64,000 nucleotides of DNA from Paraburkholderia phenazinium (GCF_900141745.1 NZ_FSRM01000001.1:2728001-2792000), one strand, 5' to 3'. Positions 9,169 to 18,347 are shown, numbered from the stretch's first letter. Notes: generated by a model not told the origin, from the sequence alone. Numbers and translations are program-made.

Positions 9169-10950
9169 ATGTTACGTAGAAAACCCCTGTTGCCGATTTC
9201 GTTGGCGGTGACGATGCTGACGCTGGCGGCTTGCGGCAGCAGCAGCCACAACACGCCAGCGCCGTCGGCAGAGGATGCACTGAATACCGCGACGCCGATC
9301 AAGCACGTCGTCGTGATCTTCGGTGAGAACGAATCCTTCGACCACTACTTCGGCACTTACCCGAACGCAACGAACCCCTCGGGCGAACCGACGTTCACCG
9401 CGGCAGCCGGCACGCCGACGGTCAACGGTCTGACGACGGCGCTGCTCACTGCGAATCCCACGGTCTCCAACACGGCGAACCCGGCTGGCACCAATATCAA
9501 TCCGTTCCGCCTCGACCGTACCCAGGCCGGCACGGAAGGTCAGAACCACGGCTACACGGCGGAACAGCTCGCTTCCGACAACGGCAAGATGGACCTGTTC
9601 CCGCTCAACACGGGTAACAACGCGACGGGCACGACTGGTGAATTCGGCACGCTCGGCCTCGTAATGGGTTACTACGACGGCAATACCGTGACGGCTCTGT
9701 GGAACTACGCGCAGAACTTCGCGATGAGCGACAACATGTACACGGACACGTACGGTCCTTCGACGCCGGGCGCGATCGCCGTGGTGTCGGGCCAGCACAA
9801 TGGTGCCGTGGTTACGAAAAACGGCGCGGTGGTAGCGGCCAGCGCGTCGGCCAATCCGTCGTCCAACGTGGTCTATGACCTGCAGGGCGGCTGGACGCTG
9901 ATCGGTGACCTGGATCCGACTGGCGATGCCTGTACAGTTGCGGCCGATTCGGCTTCGACGGCGACGGCAACGATGACCTCGAAGAACATTGGCGATCTGT
10001 TGAATTCGGCCAACATCACCTGGGGCGGCTTCATGGGCGGGTTCAACCTGACCACGGTCAACCCGAACGGTACGACGGGCTGCAAGCGGACGACCTTCTC
10101 GAGCGTGTTAGGCGCGAACGAAGCCGATTACGTTCAGCATCATGCGTGGTTCCAGTACTACGCGAGCACGCAGAACTTGGCGCACACGCGTCCGAGTTCG
10201 GTTTCGGTGATCGGTCATACCGATCCGCTGGATAGCACGGCGACGCCGGTGCACCACCAGTACGACGTGGACGACTTCTTTGCCGCTGTGAACGCCGGCA
10301 ACTATCCGTCGGTCAGCTTCCTGAAGGCACCTTCGATTGCCGATGCGCACCCAGGTAATTCCGATCCGCTCGACGAGCAGGCCTTCGTGACCAGCGTGGT
10401 GAACTTCCTCGAGCAGCAGCCGGACTGGAAGAACACCGCCGTTATCGTTACCTATGACGATTCGGACGGCTGGTACGACCACCAGTTCGCTACGCCGACG
10501 ACCTCGTCGTTCGACAGCACCACGGTGGAAAGCGCCGGTAATAGCTCGGACAACGAACGTAGCGTGACGGGTGCCGACCAGATCGTCAGCGCCGGTGTGT
10601 GTAACGCGACGGGCGCGGTGCAGGGCGTGGGTATCAACGGTGGTGCAGTGAACGGCCGCTGCGGCCCGGGTACGCGCATTCCGTTGCTCGTGATCTCGCC
10701 GTATGCCAAGCCGAACTACGTCGACCATACGCTGATCACACAGGCATCGGTGGTGCGCTTCATCGAAGACAACTGGTTGAATGGTACGCGTATCGGCCAG
10801 GGTTCGAACGATGCCAGCGCAGGCAGCATCATGAGCCTGTTCAACTTCTCGACGACGACGCCGAATCCGACGCTGTTCCTCGATCAGAACCTGGGTACGA
10901 AGGTTGCCACGCCGCCGGCGGCCGCATCCTCAGTGGCACCGGCAGTCTAA
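9169..10950 (+). CDS. Acid phosphatase/phospholipase C-like phosphoesterase lipoprotein
   Basis: The 593-residue protein opens with a lipoprotein signal (MLRRKPLLPI, hydrophobic core, lipobox LAAC with Cys22). The motif HVVVIFGENESFDHYFGTYPN at about residues 46-66 is the metal and nucleophile region of the PF04185 phosphoesterase family, which covers bacterial phospholipase C and AcpA-type acid phosphatases. Later blocks SDNMYTDTYGPSTPG, VSFLKAP and VTYDDSDGWYDH also fit. The ATG at 9169 follows CCGGAG by eight bases; an upstream frame to 9058 lacks the signal. It probably hydrolyses phosphate esters at the cell envelope. A strong hairpin terminator follows the stop. Confidence 0.88.
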   Translation: MLRRKPLLPISLAVTMLTLAACGSSSHNTPAPSAEDALNTATPIKHVVVIFGENESFDHYFGTYPNATNPSGEPTFTAAAGTPTVNGLTTALLTANPTVSNTANPAGTNINPFRLDRTQAGTEGQNHGYTAEQLASDNGKMDLFPLNTGNNATGTTGEFGTLGLVMGYYDGNTVTALWNYAQNFAMSDNMYTDTYGPSTPGAIAVVSGQHNGAVVTKNGAVVAASASANPSSNVVYDLQGGWTLIGDLDPTGDACTVAADSASTATATMTSKNIGDLLNSANITWGGFMGGFNLTTVNPNGTTGCKRTTFSSVLGANEADYVQHHAWFQYYASTQNLAHTRPSSVSVIGHTDPLDSTATPVHHQYDVDDFFAAVNAGNYPSVSFLKAPSIADAHPGNSDPLDEQAFVTSVVNFLEQQPDWKNTAVIVTYDDSDGWYDHQFATPTTSSFDSTTVESAGNSSDNERSVTGADQIVSAGVCNATGAVQGVGINGGAVNGRCGPGTRIPLLVISPYAKPNYVDHTLITQASVVRFIEDNWLNGTRIGQGSNDASAGSIMSLFNFSTTTPNPTLFLDQNLGTKVATPPAAASSVAPAV

Positions 10951-10984
10951 GCAGCATAAGCCGGCACGCTTTATAGCCGGTTCA

Positions 10985-11021
10985 CGTCCCGGTAGCTCAC
11001 GCTACCGGGACGAGTGTTTTT
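10985..11021 (+). terminator. Rho-independent terminator after phosphoesterase
   Basis: Two 12-base arms (10985-10996 and 11001-11012, core GTCCCGGTAGC / GCTACCGGGAC) form a perfect stem with a four-base loop, followed within five bases by TTTTT at 11017-11021. It ends transcription of the gene stopping at 10950. Confidence 0.85.
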
Positions 11022-11026
11022 GGAGA

Positions 11027-11046
11027 GGCCCGGCTTAGGCCGGGCC
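11027..11046 (+). terminator. Second GC hairpin behind the terminator
   Basis: GGCCCGGC (11027-11034) and GCCGGGCC (11039-11046) pair perfectly across a four-base loop. No clear T run follows, so it is either a back-up terminator stem or a leader structure for the cytochrome peroxidase gene at 11088. Confidence 0.5.
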
Positions 11047-11087
11047 CTATGCGTTTTTGATACCTCTGCGTTTCTCACTACATTCAC

Positions 11088-12533
11088 ATGTCTACGAGTC
11101 CACAGTCCACTTCGCCATCAGCCGGATCAACCATTGCCCCCCAGCCACCCGGACAAAGCAGGCCACGCGGCCGCGGGCCCCTGTTGGCAGGATGTGTGGT
11201 CGTGCTGCTAGCCGTCGCGGGCCTGGTCGGCTACGCGTTCGCCTACCCCGAGCAGATGCCCGACACCGTAGGTGAATTCGTGGGAGGTATCACCGGCGCG
11301 AACCCGCATCCGGTGCAACTGGTTTTGCCGCCGTCTGCTCCTCTGAGTGCTGTCGCCCAACTTGGCCAGCAGATTTTCTACGACACGTCGTTGTCCGCGT
11401 CGGGCAAGCAGTCGTGTGCGTCGTGCCACAGCCCGGCGCATTCGTACGGACCGCCAAACGATCTGTCCGTGCAGCTGGGCGGTCCGCATCTGGACCGGCC
11501 GGGCTACCGTCCGCCGCCTTCGCTCGCCTACCTGTACCGTCAGGCGGTTTTCAGCATCGGGCCTGATGCGGCGGATGCCGAGGCGCCGCCCGATTTCGCT
11601 GCGCTTGCCTCGGCCGCGAAGGGCGTGCAGCGTGCGGACAAGGTCGCGGGCCTCGCGCCCGCTGCTCCGGCGATGGTGCCGCAGGGCGGCCTGTTCTGGG
11701 ATGGCCGTGCCGATACGTTGCAAAAACAGGCCATCGGACCGCTGCTCGATCCGAACGAAATGGCCAATACAAACGTGGAGGACGTGGCCGCCAAACTTGC
11801 CAAGGCGCCTTACGTCAAAACATTCGAAAAGCTTTTCGGTCCGCAGATCCTCAAGGATCCGCAACGCTTCACGGCAGAAGCCATGTTCGCAGTGGGCCGC
11901 TATCAGTTCGAGGAACCGTCGTTCCACGCGTTCACCAGCAAGTATGACTACTGGCTGCAAGGCAAGGCACGTCTGACGCAAACGGAACTGCGAGGCCTGC
12001 ATCTGTTCAACGATCCGAAGAAGGCCAACTGCGCCGGCTGCCACCTGAGTGCGCCGACTGCGGACAACCTGCCGCCGCTTTTCACCGACACGCAATACGA
12101 AGCGCTTGCTGTACCGCGCAACCCTGAGCTGGCGCAGAACCGCGATCCGAAGGCCTTCGACATCGGCTTGTGCGGTCCGATCCGCAAGGATCTGGCGCAG
12201 CAAACGCAGTATTGCTCGATGTTCCTCACGCCGACGCTACGCAATAGTGCAGCACGCCACATCTACTTCCACAACGGCGTCTATCACGACCTGAAGCACG
12301 TGATGGACTTCTACAACCTGCGCAATACCAATCCCGAGAAGATCTACTCGCACGATGCGTCGGGCAAGGTGGTGATGTTCGACGATGTGCCCAAGCAATA
12401 CCAGCCCAACATCGACTTCGCCGACGCGCCATTCGATGTCAAGCCGACCGACAAGCCTGCGATGACGGATCAGGATATCCAGGACATCATCGCGTTTATC
12501 GGCACGTTAAACGACGGCTACCACCCGAAGTGA
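11088..12533 (+). CDS. Di-haem cytochrome c peroxidase family protein
   Basis: A 481-residue protein with a Pro/Ser-rich start, one membrane segment at about residues 31-52 (LLAGCVVVLLAVAGLVGYAF) and two haem c sites, CASCH at 110-114 and CAGCH at about 315-319. Order and spacing match bacterial di-haem cytochrome c peroxidases of the MauG/CcpA superfamily, with QIFYDTSLSASGKQSCASCH and GGLFWDGRADTLQKQAIGPLLDPNEMAN. It is longer than classic CcpA and uses an uncleaved-looking anchor, placing the haem domain in the periplasm. It probably reduces hydrogen peroxide or oxidises another periplasmic substrate. It follows the phosphoesterase after two hairpins, so it has its own promoter. Confidence 0.9.
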   Translation: MSTSPQSTSPSAGSTIAPQPPGQSRPRGRGPLLAGCVVVLLAVAGLVGYAFAYPEQMPDTVGEFVGGITGANPHPVQLVLPPSAPLSAVAQLGQQIFYDTSLSASGKQSCASCHSPAHSYGPPNDLSVQLGGPHLDRPGYRPPPSLAYLYRQAVFSIGPDAADAEAPPDFAALASAAKGVQRADKVAGLAPAAPAMVPQGGLFWDGRADTLQKQAIGPLLDPNEMANTNVEDVAAKLAKAPYVKTFEKLFGPQILKDPQRFTAEAMFAVGRYQFEEPSFHAFTSKYDYWLQGKARLTQTELRGLHLFNDPKKANCAGCHLSAPTADNLPPLFTDTQYEALAVPRNPELAQNRDPKAFDIGLCGPIRKDLAQQTQYCSMFLTPTLRNSAARHIYFHNGVYHDLKHVMDFYNLRNTNPEKIYSHDASGKVVMFDDVPKQYQPNIDFADAPFDVKPTDKPAMTDQDIQDIIAFIGTLNDGYHPK

Positions 12534-12590
12534 TGCGTTGTATTGTCGGGGGCATACTTGCACTATCGACGCCCCCTGCAAGGAAACCGT

Positions 12591-13472
12591 GTGGCAAACA
12601 ACCCAGCAGCGCGGGCCGACGCGATCACCGTGTCGGCCATCCTGTCGCGCATCGAACAGCTTTATCCGACCTATGGCGCCGCGAGCCGGCGCATTGCGGA
12701 TTTCATCCGCGAATACCCGCACGAAGTCGTGCATATGTCGGTCAGCGAAGTGGCCGAGCGCGTCGGCGCGAGCGAAGGCAGCGTGGTAGGTTTCTGCAAG
12801 ACGCTCGGTGCAAAGGGTTTCCTGCAGCTGAAAATCGTGCTCGCGCAGGAAATCGTGCAGCCGGTGCAACTGATTCACGAGGACGTGGCGCGCGGCGATA
12901 GCACGGCGGCCGTGGTTGCGAAGATCTTCAGTTCGAACGTCCAGGCGTTGCACGAAACCGAAGCGACTCTCGACGTGCATGCGCTCGAGCAGGCCGTCAT
13001 GGCGATTCGCAGTGCGAAGCGCGTCGAAATCTACGGTGTCGGCAGCTCGGCGCCGATCGCCGAGGACGCGCATTACCGGCTGCTGCGCATCGGTCTCGAT
13101 GCGCGCGTCGCGGTCGACCCGCATATCCAGGCGGTGAGTGCGTCGCTGTGCGATTCGAGTGTTGCCACGCTGACCATCTCGCATTCAGGCGCCACCCACG
13201 AGACGGTTGCCAGCACCCGGCTGGCGAAGGAAGCGGGCGCGCGCACGATCTGCATCACCAACTTCGGGCGCTCGCCCATCCACGCGTATTCCGACATCGT
13301 GCTCACGACCATGGCGCGCGAGACGCACTTTCGCACCGAGGCGATGGCAAGCCGGATCGCGCAACTCGCGATCGTCGACACGCTGATCGCCTGTCTCGCG
13401 CTAGCGGATTACGAGCGCGCCGTGGATACCATTCGCCACACCTTCGATGTCCTCTCGCTGAAGCGTTACTGA
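12591..13472 (+). CDS. MurR/RpiR family transcriptional regulator
   Basis: A 293-residue regulator: an N-terminal RpiR helix-turn-helix (AASRRIADFIREYPHEVVHMSVSEVAERVGASEGSVVGFCKTLGAKGF) and a C-terminal SIS sugar-phosphate-binding domain (VEIYGVGSSAPIAEDAHYRLLRIG, LTISHSGATHETV). The GTG at 12591 is preferred, with AAGGA seven bases before; a TTG at 12543 extends the frame without domain support. RpiR proteins sense phosphosugars or related metabolites. Position between the peroxidase and a phospholipase C suggests control of the latter, as inference; the palindrome at 13496-13510 directly downstream is a candidate target. Confidence 0.9.
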   Translation: MANNPAARADAITVSAILSRIEQLYPTYGAASRRIADFIREYPHEVVHMSVSEVAERVGASEGSVVGFCKTLGAKGFLQLKIVLAQEIVQPVQLIHEDVARGDSTAAVVAKIFSSNVQALHETEATLDVHALEQAVMAIRSAKRVEIYGVGSSAPIAEDAHYRLLRIGLDARVAVDPHIQAVSASLCDSSVATLTISHSGATHETVASTRLAKEAGARTICITNFGRSPIHAYSDIVLTTMARETHFRTEAMASRIAQLAIVDTLIACLALADYERAVDTIRHTFDVLSLKRY

Positions 13473-13495
13473 AGGGAAGGGCGGTGGAAGCAAAA

Positions 13496-13510
13496 TTGAA
13501 TAATATTCAA
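13496..13510. promoter_or_regulatory. Perfect 15-bp palindrome, candidate RpiR operator
   Basis: TTGAATAATATTCAA reads the same on both strands around a central A. It sits in an A+T-rich patch between the RpiR regulator stop and the phospholipase C start at 13716. RpiR regulators commonly bind A+T-rich inverted repeats, so it may be an operator for the phospholipase gene. Confidence 0.45.
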
Positions 13511-13715
13511 AAGTAGAAACATATTCGATAAATAAACTTCACTCGTCTGTCACGAAGGCCTCGTAACCTGAACAGGAGATCGGGCGCGGCAGCCTTTCCA
13601 CCCAGCGTCGAGCACGACAGCGCTCCCGGTCCTGACTGCGCCCCGTAATCCGCCGGCAAGCCACGCTGGCCCGGAGTGCCGGGTGCTGCCCGTCCCTACT
13701 ACGTCGAGATACGTG

Positions 13716-16010
13716 ATGAGCGAAATCGAACAGAACGACGACACCCCGACTCCGTCCACCCAGCACAACGACTCCCGCCGCAACTTTCTGCGCCGCTCGG
13801 TGAACACCGCTGGCGCACTGGCGGCCACCACGATCCTGCCGGCATCGATTCGCAAGGCGCTTGCGATTCCGGCCAACTATGGTTCCGGCACGATCGAGGA
13901 CATCAAGCATGTGGTGATCCTGATGCAGGAGAACCGCTCCTTCGATCACTACTTCGGCACGCTCAAGGGCGTGCGCGGTTTTGGCGATCGCTTCCCGGTC
14001 ACGCTGCCGAACGGCCAGACGGTGTGGCAAGAGGCGTCGTCAGCGCCTGGTGCAAGCACGACCACCGTCATCCCGCCGTTTCACCTCAACACGGCGACGA
14101 TGAACGCGATGGGTGTCGCCGATTGTCCGCATGACTACGGCACCGGGCAGGCGGCGTGGAGCCAGGGGCAATTTGGCCATTGGCCGTACTGGAAGTCGCA
14201 GTACTCGATGGGCTACTACGAGCGCGCCGATATTCCGTTTCACTTTGCGTTGGCCGAAGCCTTCACGCTGTGCGACGCGTACCACTGCCAGTTGACTGCG
14301 CCGACTGATCCGAACCGCATCGCGTTTTTCTCTGGCTCGAACTTCAATCCGCAGCTTGGCAGCAGCGGCGTCAATTCGACCGATGCCAACGCCGAAGCGA
14401 CCAACGTGCGCTGCTCGGTCGGCGGCACGATTTCGGCCACGACCCCGCCGTATCAGTACACCTATGGCGGCACGGCATTCACGTGGCCGACGCTGCCGGA
14501 ACTGTTGCAGCAGGCCGGCGTGACGTGGAAGATCTACCAGGATCCGAACAACAACTGGGGTGGCCTGCTGCACGGCTGCCTCGCATTCGAAAGCTTCCGT
14601 ACTGCACAGCCGGGCTCGACCATCTACAACAATGGCATGACCGGCAGCCCCGATTTTGTGACGTCGTTCGCGAACGACGTGAAGAGCGGCTCGCTGCCGC
14701 AGGTCTCGTGGATCCTGCCGACGCCGAACGTCTCCGAGCACCCGAGCTACTTCCCGAGCGACGGCGCGAATTTCATCTCGCAGGTGCTGGACGCGCTGAC
14801 GGCCAATCCGGCCGTCTGGAGCCAGACCGCGTTCTTCATCACCTACGACGAGGAAGACGGCGTCTTCGATCACGCGCTGCGCCCCGCCGTGCCGTCTTAC
14901 GACGCGAGCGGCAACGTCATGGGTGGCTCGACGCTGCCGCTAGCCGGTGAGTATTTTGCAACGACGCCCGCGCTGTATTCGACCTATCTGGAATCCGCCG
15001 ACACGATCAGCGGTTCGGTGCGCCCGTGGGGCCTCGGTGGACGCGTACCGATGTTCGTCATCTCCCCGTGGAGCGCCGGCGGCTGGGTCAATTCGCAAGT
15101 GTTCTCGCACACGTCGATGGCGATGTTCCTGGAGAAGCGCTTCGGTATTACGGTATCGAGCGTGAGCCCGTGGAACCGCGCGATCACAGGCGATCTGACC
15201 GGCTGCTTCGACTTCCGGCGTCCGGACGCGAATGCTTCTACCTATTCGCGGCTGCCGAGCACCGCCAACACCGCGGCCTTCGACGCTGCGCAGCAGGCGC
15301 TGCCGGCGGTCACGCCGCCGAGCTCGCCCGAGCCGCTGTTCCAGGAACCGGGATTCCGGCCGTCGCGTGCGCTGCCCTATGAGTTGCACACCAACGCGCG
15401 CGTGTCGCCGAACGGCACGATCGAGCTGTTGTTCAGCAATACCGGCAGGCAGGGCGCGGTATTCCATGTCTATGACCAGAACAATCTCAGTACGATCCCG
15501 CGGCGCTATACCGTCGAAGCCGGCAAGCAGTTGCACGACAGCGCATGGACCGCCAGCACGAGCGGCAACTACAACCTGTGGGTGTATGGGCCGAACGGCT
15601 TCGTGCGCCAGTTCAGCGGCAACGCACTCACGGGCGCACAGGTGGAGATCGAGGTTGGCTACGAGGCGCTGACCGGCGCGGTGTCGGCGACTTTTACCAA
15701 CAACGGTTCGAAAGACGTGCAGGTGACGCTGGCGGCCAATGCCTATGCGAGCGCGTTCCTGCGTCCGCAGACGCTATTCGTGCCGCCCCGCCGGTCGACC
15801 GTGCAGCGGTGGGAAATGGCGGCACTCGGCGGCTGGTACGACTTCACGGCCACCGCGAGCGGTTTCACGCGGCGCTTCGCGGGCCGTGTCGAAACCGGCC
15901 GGCCGAGCATCAGCGATCCGGCGATGGGCAGCGGCCTCGCTCACCAGAGCGCCGCCGCAGGCACTAGCGATCCGGCGCTGGGTGCCACGTCCGATCGTGA
16001 ACTAGCGTAG
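13716..16010 (+). CDS. Phosphocholine-type phospholipase C, Tat-exported
   Basis: A 764-residue protein. A twin-arginine signal is visible at residues 20-28 (SRRNFLRRS) followed by a hydrophobic stretch. The catalytic domain starts near residue 55 with HVVILMQENRSFDHYFGTLKG, the metal and nucleophile motif of PlcH/PlcN enzymes, and includes ITYDEEDGVFDH. Two C-terminal repeats typical of this family (about 550-740; TARVSPNG-like and EVGYEALTGAVSATFTNNGSKDV) follow. It should hydrolyse phosphatidylcholine or sphingomyelin outside the cytoplasm, releasing phosphocholine. The ATG at 13716 gives the Tat signal; earlier codons do not. A terminator follows at 16027. Confidence 0.93.
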   Translation: MSEIEQNDDTPTPSTQHNDSRRNFLRRSVNTAGALAATTILPASIRKALAIPANYGSGTIEDIKHVVILMQENRSFDHYFGTLKGVRGFGDRFPVTLPNGQTVWQEASSAPGASTTTVIPPFHLNTATMNAMGVADCPHDYGTGQAAWSQGQFGHWPYWKSQYSMGYYERADIPFHFALAEAFTLCDAYHCQLTAPTDPNRIAFFSGSNFNPQLGSSGVNSTDANAEATNVRCSVGGTISATTPPYQYTYGGTAFTWPTLPELLQQAGVTWKIYQDPNNNWGGLLHGCLAFESFRTAQPGSTIYNNGMTGSPDFVTSFANDVKSGSLPQVSWILPTPNVSEHPSYFPSDGANFISQVLDALTANPAVWSQTAFFITYDEEDGVFDHALRPAVPSYDASGNVMGGSTLPLAGEYFATTPALYSTYLESADTISGSVRPWGLGGRVPMFVISPWSAGGWVNSQVFSHTSMAMFLEKRFGITVSSVSPWNRAITGDLTGCFDFRRPDANASTYSRLPSTANTAAFDAAQQALPAVTPPSSPEPLFQEPGFRPSRALPYELHTNARVSPNGTIELLFSNTGRQGAVFHVYDQNNLSTIPRRYTVEAGKQLHDSAWTASTSGNYNLWVYGPNGFVRQFSGNALTGAQVEIEVGYEALTGAVSATFTNNGSKDVQVTLAANAYASAFLRPQTLFVPPRRSTVQRWEMAALGGWYDFTATASGFTRRFAGRVETGRPSISDPAMGSGLAHQSAAAGTSDPALGATSDRELA

Positions 16011-16026
16011 CCGTAGTAAAGACGAA

Positions 16027-16068
16027 GGCCACCGGTGTGCTGTGAGGCATACTGGTGGCCAGCTTTTT
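16027..16068 (+). terminator. Rho-independent terminator after phospholipase C
   Basis: Arms 16027-16040 (GGCCACCGGTGTGC) and 16047-16060 (GCATACTGGTGGCC) pair over 14 positions allowing G-T pairs, with a six-base loop, and TTTTT at 16064-16068. It ends the phospholipase transcript and separates it from the convergent TetR gene. Confidence 0.85.
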
Positions 16069-16087
16069 ACGCTGGATTGCCCTGCGT

Positions 16088-16732
16088 TCAACTGGGTCGG
16101 CGAGGCGCTGTTCGAGGTTTGTTTTTGCCTTGAGCTGCGGCTCGCTTTCTGGCTACGCGCGCGCTCGGCCACGCCAGCATGGCGAGGTCGATCATACGGT
16201 CCAGGGTGTCTGCATTTGCGCCCGCCTGAGGCAGGTTAAGCACTGCCTGGGAAACACCGAGAAAGTGCCACGCCAGGGCATCGACATCCGCGTCGGCTTG
16301 CAATTCGCCATTCGCGATCGCTTCGCGCAACAGATTCGCCAGCATCTCGCGCTGCGCGTTCATCCCGACGACGGCTGCCTGTTGCCCTGCTTCGGACAGG
16401 TCGACGAGTTCGGCACAACTCCTCGCCAGCAGGCAGCCCGGAGGGCGTTGCCGGACGCCGGGCAGAAGTCCACGCAGCAATGCTTCGAGGCGAGCGCGTC
16501 CTGTGCTGCCCTCGGTCGAATTCATCCTCCTTAGCACCCGGTCCGTGTAGGTCGCAAGCACCACCTGGAACAGGCCGTCCTTGTCCTGGAAGCGTTGATA
16601 AAGGCTCGATCGGGACAGACCCGTGGCTTCCGAAAGATCATTGATCGACGCAGCCGCATAGCCGTGGCGCCAGAAAACTTCCAGTGCCGCGTCGATGACT
16701 GCGGCTTCGTCATATTGCGGTTTTCCGCTCAC
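16088..16732 (-). CDS. TetR/AcrR family repressor
   Basis: A TetR regulator of about 214 residues. The DNA-binding domain is at residues 5-55: YDEAAVIDAALEVFWRHGY, INDLSEATGLSRSSLYQRFQDKDGLFQ. The C-terminal half is the helical ligand domain. GTG at 16732 is chosen because GAGGA lies just upstream; a TTG at 16762 lacks support. It is divergent from an NmrA-like reductase gene and the 114-bp gap holds three operator-like repeats, so it most likely represses both genes and is released by a small reactive or hydrophobic ligand. Confidence 0.9.
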   Translation of the reverse strand: MSGKPQYDEAAVIDAALEVFWRHGYAAASINDLSEATGLSRSSLYQRFQDKDGLFQVVLATYTDRVLRRMNSTEGSTGRARLEALLRGLLPGVRQRPPGCLLARSCAELVDLSEAGQQAAVVGMNAQREMLANLLREAIANGELQADADVDALAWHFLGVSQAVLNLPQAGANADTLDRMIDLAMLAWPSARVARKRAAAQGKNKPRTAPRRPS

Positions 16733-16765
16733 TCGGTCCTCGTTGACAAAACAGGTTGACAATCA

Positions 16766-16822
16766 GGAACGATCATTCCATCATAGGAACGATCGTTCCA
16801 GGATATTTGGATCGTTCGTTCC
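16766..16822. promoter_or_regulatory. Three TetR operator-like inverted repeats
   Basis: GGAACGATCATTCC (16766-16779), GGAACGATCGTTCC (16786-16799, a perfect palindrome) and GGATCGTTCGTTCC (16809-16822) lie in the divergent promoter region. The first two are exactly 20 bp apart, the third 23 bp further, which places dimers on nearly the same helix face. They are the obvious binding sites for the adjacent TetR protein. Confidence 0.75.
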
Positions 16823-16846
16823 ATGATACCTCCAAAAGGCACCGAT

Positions 16847-17731
16847 ATGTCCAGTCATCCAGTCCCGAATACACAGAAGCCGCGGATCGCCATTGCCGGG
16901 GCCACAGGTCGCGTTGGTTTGGCGTTGAGCACGTTGCTCGCCGCCGATCCGGTTGAACTCGTGGCGCTCACGCGCCAGCCCGATAGCGCACGATTGCCTG
17001 CCGGTGCGACGGCGGTTGGTGTCGACTTTGAACGCCCGGACACCCTGCGGGAAGCGTTGCGTGGTGTCGACCGGTTGTTCATCTCGCAAGGCACCTCGGG
17101 CCGGCAGGTCGACAACGAGATTGCATTGATCGATGCCGCCGTTGCCGCGGGTGTCCGGCATATCGTCAAGCTGTCCGCCCTTGGGCCCGCCAGCCGACTG
17201 ATCCCGTTTGCCTGGCACATGCAGATCGAGGCGCACCTGGCGCATCAACCGGTAGCGTCTACTGTTTTGCGCCCCAGTGCTTTTGCTTATCTTCTCAAGT
17301 ATGCGGGCGCGGGTGTGGCCGCCGGTTCGTGGGGCGGCGCGGCAAAGGAAGGGCGTGCGAATTTCATCGATACGCGCGACATAGCCGACGTCGCGCGCGT
17401 TGCCCTGCTGGAAGATATCGAACCCGAATCGCAGCGCGCGTACCACCTGACCGGTCCTCGGGCATGGACCATGGCGCAGGTTGCCGAGGAACTGTCGCGC
17501 CTGCTCGATAGATCGGTTACCTACATTAATCGCACTCCTGCACAACAACGAGAGGTCTTGCTCGCAGCGGGGCATCCTCCTTTTGCGGTCGATCTGCTGC
17601 TGGGCCTTGATCAGATGTTCCGCGAGTCTGTGCTGGGAGAGACGACGTCGACGGTCGAGGAACTCACGGGAAAAGCGCCGCGATCGTTGACGGAGTGGTT
17701 GAAGGACAACATCGCTGTCTTTCAGCCTTGA
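16847..17731 (+). CDS. NmrA-like NAD(P)-binding protein
   Basis: A 294-residue Rossmann-fold protein. The glycine motif GATGRVG appears at about residues 20-26, followed by VALTRQPDSARLP and GVDFERPDTLREALRGVDRLFIS, the pattern of NmrA/QorB-type atypical short-chain dehydrogenases. VRHIVKLSALG replaces the classical YxxxK site, as usual in this group. AAAGG ends eight bases before the ATG at 16847, so that start is favoured over 16823. The final 10 bp overlap the end of the convergent gene at 17722. Regulation by the divergent TetR protein is likely. It may act as a quinone reductase or a redox sensor. Confidence 0.88.
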   Translation: MSSHPVPNTQKPRIAIAGATGRVGLALSTLLAADPVELVALTRQPDSARLPAGATAVGVDFERPDTLREALRGVDRLFISQGTSGRQVDNEIALIDAAVAAGVRHIVKLSALGPASRLIPFAWHMQIEAHLAHQPVASTVLRPSAFAYLLKYAGAGVAAGSWGGAAKEGRANFIDTRDIADVARVALLEDIEPESQRAYHLTGPRAWTMAQVAEELSRLLDRSVTYINRTPAQQREVLLAAGHPPFAVDLLLGLDQMFRESVLGETTSTVEELTGKAPRSLTEWLKDNIAVFQP

Positions 17732-18309
17732 GCTTTCGAGGCCAGCCGGAAAGGGTCGACAACCCACATTTCGCCGGCCCGGAGATGGTTTTCTGATGAA
17801 GCAAGCCACCCCGTCAGCGGCGTGAGGCTTATCCCCGGAGAGACGGATCCGCCGTAGGACTCCGAAACGAACTGTGCACCGTCCTCCGGGCTGCACACCA
17901 CCTGAACGATGTGGGTGATTCCGCGTGAGCGGGGATGGTTGTTTGCCCACTCGGGCTCACCCATTTTCAGCCCAATCGTGGCGTATCGAGGGAAGGTGTC
18001 GGCTGTGATCTTGCGTGCCTCAAGAATGAACCCCGTGCGTGTCCCAATCTCCTCGATGATCCGATCCGACCAGGCATGCAACGCCAGCATGTCGTCCGCG
18101 CTGAACACTGCCCGGGCCGCCGCTTCGTTTTCCGCCTGCATGGCCTGCGTCAGGAGCAGGGTGGTCCATCCGGAGCAGTCAATGACCGGCGGACTCAGCG
18201 ATAGCCCTTCGGATTTCACACCGCGCCGATATCCCACCCGACCTGTGTAGCGCTGCACTAGTCGCCACATGGTTTGCTCAGCCGCCTTGAATGCTATGGG
18301 TGAATTCAT
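17722..18309 (-). CDS. Conserved hypothetical protein, possible NlpC/P60-like cysteine hydrolase
   Basis: A 195-residue protein with no signal peptide. The segment PPVIDCSGWTTLLLTQAM resembles the catalytic Cys motif of NlpC/P60 peptidases (D-C-S-G-[FWY]); RGITHIVQVV about 70 residues later could supply a histidine. The rest gives no clear family. It starts 38 bp behind the beta-lactamase gene on the same strand and is probably co-transcribed with it, which fits a link with peptidoglycan but does not prove it. The start ATG has GAAGAG upstream. Its end overlaps the convergent NmrA-like gene by 10 bp. Confidence 0.7.
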   Translation of the reverse strand: MNSPIAFKAAEQTMWRLVQRYTGRVGYRRGVKSEGLSLSPPVIDCSGWTTLLLTQAMQAENEAAARAVFSADDMLALHAWSDRIIEEIGTRTGFILEARKITADTFPRYATIGLKMGEPEWANNHPRSRGITHIVQVVCSPEDGAQFVSESYGGSVSPGISLTPLTGWLASSENHLRAGEMWVVDPFRLASKAQG

Positions 18310-18347
18310 GGTATCTCTTCAGGATGAGAAGGCCGCGGCGAAAGCTC

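Noticed and set aside
16781..17950. Minus-strand frame of 389 codons
   Set aside because: Antisense to the NmrA-like gene and covers the operator region; no recognisable protein features.
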